Shown one piece after another: positions 51,722 through 60,696 of a stretch of 64,000 bases of DNA (position 1 is its first letter; every line of letters starts with the position of its first letter). The position numbers and the translations under genes are program-made. Where the stretch lies: assembly GCF_009827445.1 (NCBI RefSeq), contig NZ_WTYI01000001.1, forward strand, positions 1,688,381 through 1,752,380, read 5' to 3'. Source of the DNA: Qipengyuania aquimaris (GTDB lineage Bacteria; Pseudomonadota; Alphaproteobacteria; Sphingomonadales; Sphingomonadaceae). The notes beneath the pieces are model-generated. The model had not been told where the DNA came from and made no database searches. It saw nothing but the letters and a program-made list of their open reading frames with translations.

Positions 51722-52329
51722 TGGGAAGTGAGAAGCGGACGGCTTCCGAAAAAGCCGACTTCAAACGGGAATTGACCGAGGTCGTCCCGCACCTCCGTGC
51801 CTTTGCGCGCGGCCTGTGCGGCCGTGCCGACATGGCCGATGATCTGGTGCAGGAAACGCTGCTGAAGGCATGGGCTGCACAGGAACGTTTCCAGCCGGGC
51901 ACAAGCATGCGTGCCTGGACCTTCGTGATCCTGCGCAATGCCTATCTCACCGACATGCGCCGCAATCGGTTTCGCGGCGAATACGACGAGACGGTTGCCG
52001 AGCGTGTTCTTACCGCTCCGGCGGGCCAGGAAGAACCGATCCACCTGTCGGATATGCATCGCGCCCTCCTCACTCTTCCGCCGGAAAGGCGCGAAGCCTT
52101 GCTGCTCGTTGGCGCGGGCGGCTTCTCCTACGAAGAGGCTGCGAATATATGCGGATGCGCCGTCGGCACCATCAAGAGCCGTGTCGGCCGTGCACGTGCG
52201 ACGCTCAACTCCATGCTCGCAGACGGATCGATCCCGAAGCGCTCCATCGATGACGACACGGCACATCGCGCCATCCTGGAAGAGCTCGACGAAGTCGCCG
52301 CCGGCCAGGGTTTGGCTTCGCGCAACTGA
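51721..52329 (+). CDS. ecfG: EcfG, general stress response sigma factor
   Basis: A 202-residue ECF15-type sigma factor: sigma-2 region (about 20-85; FARGLCGRADMADDLVQETLLKAWA) and sigma-4 region (about 110-165; LPPERREALLLVGAGGFSYEEAANICGCAVGTIKSRVGRAR), with a linker between them. It directs RNA polymerase to GGAAC-N16-17-CGTT promoters under starvation, desiccation or other stress. The promoters in front of phyR and nepR match this pattern, so the locus is likely autoregulated. Confidence 0.96.
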   Translation: MGSEKRTASEKADFKRELTEVVPHLRAFARGLCGRADMADDLVQETLLKAWAAQERFQPGTSMRAWTFVILRNAYLTDMRRNRFRGEYDETVAERVLTAPAGQEEPIHLSDMHRALLTLPPERREALLLVGAGGFSYEEAANICGCAVGTIKSRVGRARATLNSMLADGSIPKRSIDDDTAHRAILEELDEVAAGQGLASRN

Positions 52330-52381
52330 CGGGTGATCCCGAACTTGTCCTGCCGGCCGCTGAACGGCACATAGTCTATTC

Positions 52382-53557
52382 ATGACCGACCAAGAGCCTG
52401 CACCGCAAACGCCGCCCCCGGTTCGCCGGCCGGGTCAGCGCAACGCGTTCGCGCAGCAGGAACTGCGGCTGATTTCGGCCCTCGTGCTGTTGCTCGGCGT
52501 GGGCCTGTTCCTTGCCCTGCCCTTCGTGCTCTCGATCGGGGCGATCGTTTTCCTGCCCGTGGTAACTGCGGTGATCCTGACTGTCATCCTGTCGCCGCTG
52601 GCGGACAAGCTCAATGGCTGGGGTCTGCCCAATGCGCTCGCCTCGCTGGTTTCGCTGCTGGTCTTCTTTGCGATCCTGCTCCTCGCGCTCGCGCTGATCC
52701 TGCAGCCTGCAATCACGCTTTTCGACGAATTGCCCGCACTGGTGCAACGTGTCGGCGAACGCTTCGGCGAATTGCAGGAGCGTTTTTCGTGGGTCGCCCA
52801 GGTCAATGACCAGCTGGCCGACCTGATGGCCCGCGAAGGACAGCCGCGCGAAGTCGTCCTCGCTACGCCCAGCTTCCTCGAAGAGATCGCCTTCGCCACG
52901 CCGACGGTGGTGATCGAGGTGATCCTGACCCTCCTCATGGCGTTCTTCATGATCGAATCGCGCATTCGCCTGCGCCAGAAACTGCTGTTCGGGAGGACGA
53001 GCTTCGGGACCAGCATCAAGGCGGCGCGCGTGCTGCGCGAAGTGCAGGACCGGGTGGCCGCCTACATCCTCACTGTTGGCTGGATCAATGCGCTGGTCGG
53101 CGTGATCGTGGCGCTGGGCGCATGGGCACTCGGCGTCGATGCCCCGATCATGTGGGGCGGCCTCGCGGCTATTCTCAACTTCCTGCCCTATATCGGCCCG
53201 ACCCTGATGGTCGGCCTGCTCGCGCTATTCGGGATCGGGACTGCCGACACGGTCTTGCTGGGCCTCATTCCTGCCCTCGCGTACCTTGCCCTCCATACGA
53301 TCGAAGCCAATGCGATCACGCCATCCATCCTCGGCGCGCGGTTCACCATGAACCCGGTCATGATCCTGATCGCCCTGTCCTATTTCACATGGATCTGGGG
53401 CGCGTTCGGGGCATTGCTGTCGGTGCCGATCCTGCTGATGCTGACCGCCTTGTTCGACCATATCGGCAGGCCGAACCTGGTCGGTTTCATCTTCGGCGAG
53501 CCCCTGTTCACCGCCAGCGTCTTCAACGACGAGAGCGACGAGCAAATCTCTTCCTGA
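52382..53557 (+). CDS. AI-2E/PerM family membrane protein
   Basis: A 391-residue integral membrane protein of the UPF0118/AI-2E transporter family (COG0628), with seven or eight helices: a block at about 25-110, a soluble region (about 125-180), and a C-terminal block with WGGLAAILNFLPYIGPTLMVGLLALFG and TIEANAITPSILGARFTMNPVMILIALSYFTWIWGAFGALLSVPI. The family includes PerM and proposed autoinducer exporters; the substrate is unknown. It begins 52 bp after ecfG, so stress-dependent readthrough is possible. Confidence 0.85.
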   Translation: MTDQEPAPQTPPPVRRPGQRNAFAQQELRLISALVLLLGVGLFLALPFVLSIGAIVFLPVVTAVILTVILSPLADKLNGWGLPNALASLVSLLVFFAILLLALALILQPAITLFDELPALVQRVGERFGELQERFSWVAQVNDQLADLMAREGQPREVVLATPSFLEEIAFATPTVVIEVILTLLMAFFMIESRIRLRQKLLFGRTSFGTSIKAARVLREVQDRVAAYILTVGWINALVGVIVALGAWALGVDAPIMWGGLAAILNFLPYIGPTLMVGLLALFGIGTADTVLLGLIPALAYLALHTIEANAITPSILGARFTMNPVMILIALSYFTWIWGAFGALLSVPILLMLTALFDHIGRPNLVGFIFGEPLFTASVFNDESDEQISS

Positions 53558-53566
53558 CACGAAAAA

Positions 53567-53593
53567 GCCCGCCGCATCGGAGTGCAGCGGGCC
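53567..53593 (-). terminator. sodB terminator
   Basis: Stem gcccgc...gcgggc with an A-run (53562-53566) that reads as a U-run on the minus strand, 20 bp after the sodB stop. It also lies after the AI-2E gene on the plus strand. Confidence 0.75.
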
Positions 53594-53612
53594 TTCCTCA
53601 ATTATGCTGGAC

Positions 53613-54224
53613 TTACGAAGGGTAGGTCCAGGTCGAACCGCGCGACAGATTGTCGTGGGCGAAGCTCCAGTTCAGCTTGCCGCTGACCGCGTCGAGATAG
53701 GCCGGGCGCGCATTCTGGTGGTCGAGGTAATAGGCGTGCTCCCAAAGGTCGATGACGAGAAGCGGGTTTACGCCCTCGTGATCGGCAAGCGTGTCGCCGT
53801 CATGGGTTTCCTCGATGGACAGCTTGCCGTTCTTTTCGGCGAGCCAGACCCAGCCGCTGGCGAAGTGGCCCGCGCCGCGATCCTTGAGTTTGGACTTGAG
53901 TTCGTCGACCGAACCGAAGGACGCTTCGATCATGCTCTTGAGCTCATCGGAAATCGACGTTTCCGACGGAGCCATCGAGTGCCAGTAAAAACCGTGGTTC
54001 CAGCTCTGTGCGGAGTTGTTGAACAGGCCCTGGTTGCTGTCACGCGCTGCGGCGATGACGTCTTCAAGGCTCTTGTCCGCAAGATCGGTGCCTTCGATCG
54101 CGGCATTGGTCTTGTCGATATAGGCCTGGTGATGCTTGCCGTGGTGGTAGGACAGCGTCTTGGCGGACACGGCCGGCTCCAGCGCAGTGTCGTCGTAAGG
54201 CAGGTCGATCAGCTGAAATGCCAT
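53613..54224 (-). CDS. sodB: Iron superoxide dismutase
   Basis: A 203-residue Fe/Mn superoxide dismutase. Metal ligands are seen in LSYHHGKHHQAYIDK, NNSAQSWNHGFYWHSM and the C-terminal VIDLWEHAYYLDHQNARPAYLD. AQ-x-W-N-H-x-F-Y-W favours the iron form. It converts superoxide to hydrogen peroxide and oxygen. The ATG at 54224 (MAFQLIDLPYD) starts the mature-looking protein; no signal peptide, so cytoplasmic. It is convergent with the AI-2E gene. Confidence 0.96.
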   Translation of the reverse strand: MAFQLIDLPYDDTALEPAVSAKTLSYHHGKHHQAYIDKTNAAIEGTDLADKSLEDVIAAARDSNQGLFNNSAQSWNHGFYWHSMAPSETSISDELKSMIEASFGSVDELKSKLKDRGAGHFASGWVWLAEKNGKLSIEETHDGDTLADHEGVNPLLVIDLWEHAYYLDHQNARPAYLDAVSGKLNWSFAHDNLSRGSTWTYPS

Positions 54225-54387
54225 GAATGGATCCCCTTTTCGGTATTCGTGTTGAACTTTCGGTTTGCCCTGACAACGCATGGGCAGGCACGTGGTTGCA
54301 TAGCGGCTCGGAAAAATGGCGCCATGGCTTTTATTCCTCATCAATCACGGCCAAGAAGCGGTCACAGACAAGGGAGCGCATAGAGAA

Positions 54388-55725
54388 ATGTCACGCAAAT
54401 TCTTCGGCACCGACGGCATTCGCGGACGCACGAACGAGGGCGTGATGACCGCCGCCACGGCGATGCGCGTCGGCCAGGCCGCGGGAACGCACTTCCTGCG
54501 CGGCGGTCACAGGCACCGGGTCGTCATCGGCAAGGACACGCGGCTGTCCGGCTACATGATGGAAAGCGCGCTGGTGGCCGGTTTCACCAGCGTGGGCATG
54601 GACGTTATCATGACCGGCCCGCTGCCCACTCCGGCCATCGCCCTGCTCACCCGCGAAATGCGCGCCGACCTCGGCGTTATGATTTCGGCCAGCCACAATC
54701 CGTACGAAGACAATGGCATCAAACTGTTCGGCCCCGACGGTTTCAAGCTTTCCGACGAGGCTGAAGCATCAATCGAATTGCTGCTCGAGCAGGAGCCGCT
54801 GCTCGTCCAGGCCGACCGTATCGGCAGGGCTCGCCGGATCGACGACGCGCGCGGACGCTATATCCATGCCATCAAGCAATCGGTGGCGAGCGATATCCGT
54901 TTCGACGGCCTGAAAGTCGTGGTCGATTGCGCCAACGGGGCCGCTTACCAGGTCGCGCCATCGGCGATCTGGGAACTTGGTGCCGATGTCATCGCCATGG
55001 GCGTCGAGCCGGACGGCACCAATATCAACCGCGATGTCGGCTCCACTTCGCTCGATGCGATCAAGGCACGCGTGGTCGAGGAAGGCGCCGATATCGGGAT
55101 CGCGCTCGATGGCGATGCCGACCGCCTGATCGTGATCGACGAAAAGGGACACGCTGTCGACGGGGACCAGATCATGGGTCTGATCGCATCCCGCCTTCAT
55201 GCGCGCGGCGACCTGACGGGCGGGGGAGTGGTGGCGACGGTGATGAGCAATCTCGGCCTGGAGCGCTATCTGCAGGGTCAGGGCCTGACGCTTGAGCGCG
55301 CCAAGGTCGGTGACCGCTATGTCCTTGAAAAGATGAAGCAAGGCGGCTTCAATATCGGCGGCGAGCAATCTGGCCACATGATCCTTCTCGATCATGCGAC
55401 CACCGGCGACGGCACGGTTGCAGCGCTGCGCGTTCTCGCCAGCCTCGTGCGATCGGGCAAGCCGGCCAGCGAGCTGCTGCACGTCTTCGACCCCGTGCCC
55501 CAGCTTCTCAAGAATGTGCGCTACTCCGGCGGCAAACCGCTTGAGGTGGACAGCGTGAAAGCAGTCATTGCGGAAGCGGAGAAGGAACTCGAAGGGACCG
55601 GACGCCTCGTCATTCGGCCTTCCGGCACCGAACCCGTAATCCGGGTCATGGCCGAGGGTGACGATGCCGCGCAGGTGGAGCGCGTCGTCGACCGGATTTG
55701 CGATGCCGTGAAGGATGCCGCCTGA
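54388..55725 (+). CDS. glmM: GlmM, phosphoglucosamine mutase
   Basis: A 445-residue alpha-D-phosphohexomutase starting [18 protein letters not shown]. The active-site phosphoserine is S102 in [13 protein letters not shown]; the metal-binding DGDADR and the sugar-binding GEQSGHM loops and the phosphate-binding [14 protein letters not shown] near the end are all present. It makes glucosamine-1-phosphate for peptidoglycan and LPS. The stop overlaps the next gene (TGATG), making a three-gene operon glmM-DUF1272-thiD. Confidence 0.97.
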   Translation: MSRKFFGTDGIRGRTNEGVMTAATAMRVGQAAGTHFLRGGHRHRVVIGKDTRLSGYMMESALVAGFTSVGMDVIMTGPLPTPAIALLTREMRADLGVMISASHNPYEDNGIKLFGPDGFKLSDEAEASIELLLEQEPLLVQADRIGRARRIDDARGRYIHAIKQSVASDIRFDGLKVVVDCANGAAYQVAPSAIWELGADVIAMGVEPDGTNINRDVGSTSLDAIKARVVEEGADIGIALDGDADRLIVIDEKGHAVDGDQIMGLIASRLHARGDLTGGGVVATVMSNLGLERYLQGQGLTLERAKVGDRYVLEKMKQGGFNIGGEQSGHMILLDHATTGDGTVAALRVLASLVRSGKPASELLHVFDPVPQLLKNVRYSGGKPLEVDSVKAVIAEAEKELEGTGRLVIRPSGTEPVIRVMAEGDDAAQVERVVDRICDAVKDAA

Positions 55726-55949
55726 TGCTGGAGATGCGCCCCGATTGCGAACGCTGCGGCGCGGATACGCCTGCAGGCAAGCCAGGCAGCTTTATCTGCA
55801 GCTTCGAATGCACCTTCTGCACCAAATGCGCGGATGAACTGGACGATCTGTGCCCCAATTGCGGGGGCGAGCTGATGGACCGGCCCACACGGTCGGCAAA
55901 GCTGCTCGAGAAATTCCCCGCAAGCACCGTGCGAAAGCACAAGGGATGA
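55725..55949 (+). CDS. DUF1272 small zinc-ribbon-like protein
   Basis: A 74-residue protein rich in Cys: CERCGADTPAG, FICSFECTFCTKCADEL and LCPNCGGEL, i.e. four CxxC-type pairs that would bind one or two zinc ions. This is the DUF1272 family, of unknown function. It overlaps glmM (TGATG) and thiD (ATGA), so it is cotranslated with both. Confidence 0.85.
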   Translation: MLEMRPDCERCGADTPAGKPGSFICSFECTFCTKCADELDDLCPNCGGELMDRPTRSAKLLEKFPASTVRKHKG

Positions 55950-56746
55950 GCGGCGCCCCTCCCCGCATCCTCACCATTGCCGGGTCGGACAGTTCGGGCG
56001 GTGCCGGTATCCAGGCCGATATCAAGACCATCACCATGCTCGGCGGCTATGCGATGAGCGCGATCACTGCGGTGACGGCCCAGAACACGCGCGGCGTACA
56101 GGGTGTCGAGGTGATGCACCCCGAACTGGTGATGGACCAGGTCGAAAGCTGTCTTGGCGACATCGGGGCCGATGCGATCAAGATCGGGATGCTGGGTTCA
56201 CCGCAGATTGCAATGCAACTGGCGGAAAGGCTGGACACTTTTGCCGGACCGATCGTCTTCGACCCGGTCATGGTCGCCACCAGCGGCTCCGAACTGGCGA
56301 GCGAGGCCACTATCGGGGCGTTCGGCGCGCTGATGGAAATTGCCACCATCGTCACTCCCAACCTGCCCGAGCTGGCGGCGCTGACCGGACGCGAGAGCAT
56401 TGCGGACGAAGACGTCTTCGATGCCGCGCGCGAACTGGCGGAAAAGCACGATACCGTGGTGCTGGCAAAAGGCGGGCATGGCGAAGGTGACGAGGTGCTC
56501 GACCGCGCGGTTTCCTCCACCGGTAAGATCGCCAGCTTCGGCCATCATCGCATCGACACACGCCATACGCACGGGACCGGCTGCACGCTGTCGGCCGCGC
56601 TGGCGACTTTCCTCGCCTATGGCCAGCCGACCACCCACGCGATCAGGCTTGCGCGCGGGTTCGTCTACGCAGCGATCGAGAATGCACCCGAATTCGGCGA
56701 AGGCTCAGGCCCGCTCGGTCACCAGGCGGTGCGCAAGCTGGGCTGA
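55946..56746 (+). CDS. thiD: ThiD, hydroxymethylpyrimidine (phosphate) kinase
   Basis: A 266-residue PfkB-type kinase from ATG 55946: ILTIAGSDSSGGAGIQADIKTI at the start and THGTGCTLSAALATFLAYG near the end, which is the catalytic GTGC motif. It phosphorylates HMP and HMP-P for thiamine synthesis. Its start overlaps the DUF1272 stop by 4 nt. No TPP riboswitch is seen before glmM. Confidence 0.92.
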   Translation: MSGAPPRILTIAGSDSSGGAGIQADIKTITMLGGYAMSAITAVTAQNTRGVQGVEVMHPELVMDQVESCLGDIGADAIKIGMLGSPQIAMQLAERLDTFAGPIVFDPVMVATSGSELASEATIGAFGALMEIATIVTPNLPELAALTGRESIADEDVFDAARELAEKHDTVVLAKGGHGEGDEVLDRAVSSTGKIASFGHHRIDTRHTHGTGCTLSAALATFLAYGQPTTHAIRLARGFVYAAIENAPEFGEGSGPLGHQAVRKLG

Positions 56747-56765
56747 GCCTTCCGGTTTGCAGGCC

Positions 56766-57677
56766 CTAGAGGCCGTAGAAATTGCTGATATGCTGCCAGG
56801 CGTCCTCGGCCGTTTCGCACCAGCGGAACAGGTCGAGGTCCTTTTTCGAAATCGTGCCTTCTTCGGCAATCGCTTCGAAATTGACGACGCGCTTCCAGAA
56901 GTCCTCGCCGAACAGCAGGATCGGCATCGGTTTCATCTTGCCGGTCTGGATCAGCGTCAGCAGTTCGAAGAATTCATCGAACGTACCGAAGCCGCCCGGG
57001 AACACCGCTACCGCACGCGCGCGCAGCAGGAAGTGCATCTTGCGCAGGGCGAAATAGTGGAAGTTGAGCGAGAGGTAGGGCGTTACATAGGAGTTCGGAG
57101 CCTGCTCGTGCGGCAGGATGATGTTGAGGCCGATCGATTCGCCGCCTGCTTCGCTGGCGCCGCGGTTGGCGGCTTCCATGATCGAGGGGCCGCCGCCCGA
57201 ACACACGACGAACTGGCGCTTGCCGTCTTCGATGATCGACTTTTCGGTCGCCATTTTCGCCAGCTTCATGGCTTCGGCGTAATACTTGCTCTTGGCGACG
57301 AGGCTTTCGACGACCTTGCGTTCTTCCTCAGGCAGGTCCTTGGCGCCTTTCAGCGCTTCCTCGGCCGCTTCGGGCGGGGGAATGCGTGCGCTGCCGTACA
57401 TGACCAGGGTCGAGCCGACACCGGCTTCGTCGAGGATCATTTCGGGCTTCAGGAGTTCGAGCTGGAAGCGAACCGGACGCAGTTCCTCGCGCAGGAGGAA
57501 GTCCTTGTCCTGGAATGCCAGCTTGTAGGAGGGATGTTCGGTCTGCGGCGTGTGTGTTTCGAGGCCCTTCTTTTCGAACTGGGCTTCCTGCTGTGCCGGA
57601 TAGAATTTGCGATCCGCGAGATCGCGCTTTTGCTTTTCTTCTTCTGTCATGACCCGCGCGATAGTGCGCGGAGCCAT
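56766..57677 (-). CDS. LOG family (TIGR00730) protein
   Basis: About 303 residues from ATG 57677 (an ATG at 57650 is an alternative). The Rossmann-type fold and the LOG motif PGGFGTFDEFFELLTLIQTG with GGGPSIMEAANRGA are present. The family includes cytokinin riboside monophosphate phosphoribohydrolases and related nucleotide-processing enzymes. The length is larger than the ~190-residue LOG proteins because of a ~90-residue N-terminal extension, as in the longer bacterial subgroup. It lies downstream of tRNA-Trp. Confidence 0.85.
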   Translation of the reverse strand: MAPRTIARVMTEEEKQKRDLADRKFYPAQQEAQFEKKGLETHTPQTEHPSYKLAFQDKDFLLREELRPVRFQLELLKPEMILDEAGVGSTLVMYGSARIPPPEAAEEALKGAKDLPEEERKVVESLVAKSKYYAEAMKLAKMATEKSIIEDGKRQFVVCSGGGPSIMEAANRGASEAGGESIGLNIILPHEQAPNSYVTPYLSLNFHYFALRKMHFLLRARAVAVFPGGFGTFDEFFELLTLIQTGKMKPMPILLFGEDFWKRVVNFEAIAEEGTISKKDLDLFRWCETAEDAWQHISNFYGL

Positions 57678-57721
57678 TATCGACAAGCCATTGAAGTCGA
57701 AATGGCCTTCCCCATAGGAAA

Positions 57722-57797
57722 TGGCAGGGGTGACAGGATTCGAACCCGTGGCCCTCGGTTTTGGAGACCGATGCTCTACCAGCTGAGCTACACCCCT
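57722..57797 (-). tRNA. tRNA-Trp (CCA anticodon)
   Basis: 76 nt, acceptor AGGGGTG/CACCCCT, discriminator G, encoded CCA. Anticodon CCA is the complement of 57762-57764. It stands alone, about 45 bp upstream of the LOG family gene; no secE-nusG follows. Confidence 0.95.
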
Positions 57798-57884
57798 GCA
57801 GCCGAGCGGGCGCATTAGTCGCAACGCGCCCCGCTGGCAAGATGCGTATCGCATATCTGCGCAAACTGTTAGGAACCGCGCACG

Positions 57885-58568
57885 ATGCACGCCCCCGTCC
57901 CAGAAACGATTCCCGTCGATCTGTTGCTGCATGCCTATCGCAGCGGCGTATTCCCGATGGCCGATCACCGGGACGATCGCGAAGTCTACTGGGTCGAGCC
58001 GCGCGAGCGGGCGGTAATCCCGCTGGACGGATTTCGCATGTCGTCGAGCCTGCGCAAGATCCTGCGCCAGAACCGCTTCCGCGTTACATGCGACACCGAC
58101 TTTGCAGCAATCATCGCGGCTTGCGCCGAGCCGCGGGAAGAACACGCGGAAAGCTGGATCAGCCACCAGATCGAGGAAAGCTACATCGCATTGCACACGG
58201 CCGGCCAGGCCCATTCGGTGGAGGTATGGCGCGAGGGAGAGCTCGTCGGCGGGCTATACGGCGTCGCCTTCGACCGTGTGTTTTGCGGGGAAAGCATGTT
58301 CAGCCGCGCGGACAATGCCAGCAAGGTGGCGCTGGCGTGGCTGGTCGCCGCGATGCGGGAAGCCGGCTACCGCCTGCTCGACTGCCAGTTCATGACCGAC
58401 CACCTCGCCTCACTGGGCGCGGTGGCCATGCCGCAATCGGATTACCTGCAATTGCTGATGGCGGCGCGCGGAGAGCCCCAGGGTTCGATCCCGCAGAGCA
58501 TCGCTGCGGCGAACGCTCATTCCTCGCCCGGAAACTCCATCACGCAGTCCTTGACCCAGACGTCATAG
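57885..58568 (+). CDS. aat: Aat, leucyl/phenylalanyl-tRNA-protein transferase
   Basis: A 227-residue enzyme with the Aat pattern: LLLHAYRSGVFPMADHRDD, VYWVEPRERAVIPLDGFRMSSSLRK, ESWISHQIEESYIALHTAGQAHSVEVWREGELVGGLYGV and a C-terminal CQFMTDHLASLGA. It adds Leu or Phe to N-terminal Arg/Lys, making N-degrons for ClpS-ClpAP. The last 17 codons overlap the convergent DUF2155 gene by 52 nt. Confidence 0.95.
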   Translation: MHAPVPETIPVDLLLHAYRSGVFPMADHRDDREVYWVEPRERAVIPLDGFRMSSSLRKILRQNRFRVTCDTDFAAIIAACAEPREEHAESWISHQIEESYIALHTAGQAHSVEVWREGELVGGLYGVAFDRVFCGESMFSRADNASKVALAWLVAAMREAGYRLLDCQFMTDHLASLGAVAMPQSDYLQLLMAARGEPQGSIPQSIAAANAHSSPGNSITQSLTQTS

Positions 58569-59002
58569 ATCGGGTGCTCGACCACGTTGAGGCTGGGCGA
58601 GTTCTTGAACAGCCAGCCGGAAAAGACGCGGTTGAATTCGTTCTGGCTGCCACGTTCGCGCACCAGGACCTGAACGAAGGCGCCCGTTTCCTGCGGCATT
58701 TCCCACGGAGCGGTCCGCTCGCAAGAAGCGAGGCTGATGATCACATCGCCCACGCGTTTTTGTTCGCCGGGACGCATTTCGAGGTCCTGCGTTTCGTTGT
58801 TGCGCTTGTTGAGCAGGCCGATGGTCGCCACGCGTTCTTCCAGCGGAGTGCCGATCCCCGCTTCGGCAGCGGCGACTTCGGGCAGCTCGACACGTTGCAA
58901 TTCCTCAGGAATTTCGGTGCTGACCGCTTCCGGCTCGGGCGGGTCCTGCGAGCAGGCGCCAAGCACCAGAGCAGCGCCGAGGAGCAGGCCGGTGCGGGCC
59001 AT
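58517..59002 (-). CDS. DUF2155 family lipoprotein
   Basis: A 161-residue protein with lipobox LGAC (lipidated C17). DUF2155 domain from about residue 55: NKRNNETQDLEMRPGEQKRVGDVIISLASCERTAPWEMPQETGAFVQV, then FSGWLFKNSPSLNVVEHPIYDVWVKDC. The family is almost restricted to alphaproteobacteria and is usually next to a Complex I-associated NDUFA12 gene, as here. Function unknown. Its 3' end overlaps aat antisense. Confidence 0.88.
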   Translation of the reverse strand: MARTGLLLGAALVLGACSQDPPEPEAVSTEIPEELQRVELPEVAAAEAGIGTPLEERVATIGLLNKRNNETQDLEMRPGEQKRVGDVIISLASCERTAPWEMPQETGAFVQVLVRERGSQNEFNRVFSGWLFKNSPSLNVVEHPIYDVWVKDCVMEFPGEE

Positions 59003-59004
59003 GA

Positions 59005-59403
59005 TCAGGCGTCCGGCGACCAGGCTTCGTAATCGCCGACTGCGCGCGCACGCTTGCCACCACGCTCCAGCGCGCCTTGCGGGCGATAGGCATTGCCGGT
59101 GCCGGTTGCGTTCGGCGTGTAGTCGGCTTCCCAGATACGCGGTGCGGGCAGGAAGCTTTCAGGCACATCGTCGCCCGATCCGTGCAGCCAGCCATGCCAT
59201 TCGGCGGGCACGCGGCTGGCGTCGTTGGCGCCTTCGTAGATCACCCAGCGGCGTTCGCGCTGGCCTTCGCCCTTCTTCTTGGAGCGGTAATACTTGTTAC
59301 CCTGCGCGTCGGTGCCGACGTGTTCGCCATTGCGCGAGGACCACAGCATCGTGCCGATGGTGGCACCGTTCCACCAGGTGAAGATCTTTGCGAGAGGATT
59401 CAT
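59005..59403 (-). CDS. NDUFA12-like accessory protein of Complex I
   Basis: A 132-residue protein from ATG 59403 (MNPLAKIFTWWNGATIGTMLW). The pattern GTDAQGNKYYRSKK, ERRWVIYEGANDASRVPAEWHGWLHGS and PRIWEADYTPNATGTGNAYRPQG matches NDUFA12/B17.2, an accessory subunit of NADH:ubiquinone oxidoreductase. It stabilises Complex I in mitochondria and the alphaproteobacterial version probably does too. It is followed 2 bp later by the DUF2155 gene. Confidence 0.9.
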   Translation of the reverse strand: MNPLAKIFTWWNGATIGTMLWSSRNGEHVGTDAQGNKYYRSKKKGEGQRERRWVIYEGANDASRVPAEWHGWLHGSGDDVPESFLPAPRIWEADYTPNATGTGNAYRPQGALERGGKRARAVGDYEAWSPDA

Positions 59404-59464
59404 AATTCGCGCGCCTAGCTGATTCCCGCGCGCGCGCCAAGCGCATGCGTGGTGTATTTCGCCC

Positions 59465-59977
59465 TCACCATTCGACCAGGTCGCCGGGCTCGATGCCAAG
59501 CTCTTCGGCAAGGCCGCCGCGAATCTCTAGCACCCCGCTGGTGACACCCACCGAATAGACCGATTCGAGAGAATAAGGCTCGGTCATGGCGGCGATATTG
59601 AGGATGCGTCCGTCGGTCCCGATAAAGATGATGTCGAGCGGGAGCGGCGTGTTCTTCATCCAGAAGCTGCGTGCGGTCTGCGGTTCGCTCGGGAAGATCA
59701 TCGCCTCGTCGTCCGCCAGTTCGGTGCGGAACATCAGGCCCTGCGCCTGCGCTTCGCGGGATTGGGCGAGTTCGGTGCGGAAGGTGTGGACCGTGTCGCC
59801 GCTGCGCACGGTAACCGGGATGATCTGCAAGCCCGAGATCGGGTGCACCGCCTCTGCCTGCTGCGACGCGGCACTAGCCGGTTCTTCGGCGGTTCCGGCA
59901 GGCGCGCAGGCGGCCATGGCAAGCGCAAGGCAGATCGCGCCGCTGCACAGTACCGGAAAAGCAAATTCGAACTTCAT
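59465..59977 (-). CDS. DUF192 family lipoprotein
   Basis: A 170-residue protein with lipobox (MAAC). DUF192 domain from about residue 60: FRTELAQSREAQAQGLMFRTELADDEAMIFPSEPQTARSFWMKNTPLPLDIIFIGTDGRILNI. Structures of the family show a small beta-barrel; its role is unknown. It is the second gene of a minus-strand group that starts with recX. Confidence 0.88.
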   Translation of the reverse strand: MKFEFAFPVLCSGAICLALAMAACAPAGTAEEPASAASQQAEAVHPISGLQIIPVTVRSGDTVHTFRTELAQSREAQAQGLMFRTELADDEAMIFPSEPQTARSFWMKNTPLPLDIIFIGTDGRILNIAAMTEPYSLESVYSVGVTSGVLEIRGGLAEELGIEPGDLVEW

Positions 59978-59981
59978 TCCA

Positions 59982-60566
59982 TCAATCCCACAGATCGGCT
60001 TCTTCGAGCCATTCTTCCAGCGCCGCCTCGTCGGTAGCGGAAAGGATGGCCTGAGCGTGGGCGAAGGTGTGCCCCGCCCTAACCATCGCTGCAAGCTGCT
60101 TTTCATTCCGTTTGTGACGCATTTCGCCCGTCTCATTCCCGGGCGGGTTGGAGAAGGGACCGAAGCGCCTGCGCCGCGCGAGCGCCAATGCCGCCTCTCT
60201 TGCGTCGCGCTCGCCGGGGGCAAGCTCGCTGCGCAGGCCTTCGTCGAGACCCGCCGCCCGAAGCGTCTCGTCGACGCGCCGCGCTCCATAGCCGCGCGAC
60301 AGCAGGCCGCCTGCCTTCATTTTCCCGTATCCGCGATCGTCGACGTAGCCTTTGTCCACGAAATCGGCGACCATCGCATCGATGTCGGGCTCCCCTTTGT
60401 CCTCCCAGCCACGTTCGCGCAGCTTGCGCTTGAGATAGGTTTCAAGCTTGCCCGCGCTGGTCGCAAATCGCGCCACATAGGACAGTGCCAGGTCGCGCAG
60501 CCGCGTGCGGTCGAGCGGCTTGGGCTTGCGACGAGGGCGCCGCTGTGTTGCGTTACGATCAACCAT
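59982..60566 (-). CDS. recX: RecX family regulator
   Basis: A 194-residue protein from ATG 60566. It shows the repeated three-helix RecX layout: LRDLALSYVARFATSAGKLETYLKRKLRERGW, DIDAMVADFVDKGYVDDRGYGKMKAGGLLSRGYG and the C-terminal helices. RecX modulates RecA filaments; recA itself is not in the window. It is the first gene of the recX-DUF192-NDUFA12-DUF2155 group. Confidence 0.85.
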   Translation of the reverse strand: MVDRNATQRRPRRKPKPLDRTRLRDLALSYVARFATSAGKLETYLKRKLRERGWEDKGEPDIDAMVADFVDKGYVDDRGYGKMKAGGLLSRGYGARRVDETLRAAGLDEGLRSELAPGERDAREAALALARRRRFGPFSNPPGNETGEMRHKRNEKQLAAMVRAGHTFAHAQAILSATDEAALEEWLEEADLWD

Positions 60567-60696
60567 CGGCCATATTCGTGCCACAGTCCTTACCGAATGG
60601 GAAAGCTCGATATAGCGTTGCGGCAGTGATCGTGGCGCATAGGGATCATGAGGGATGCCGCAAGGCTCTGTTATTTCACGGGAATCGCGAAAACCA

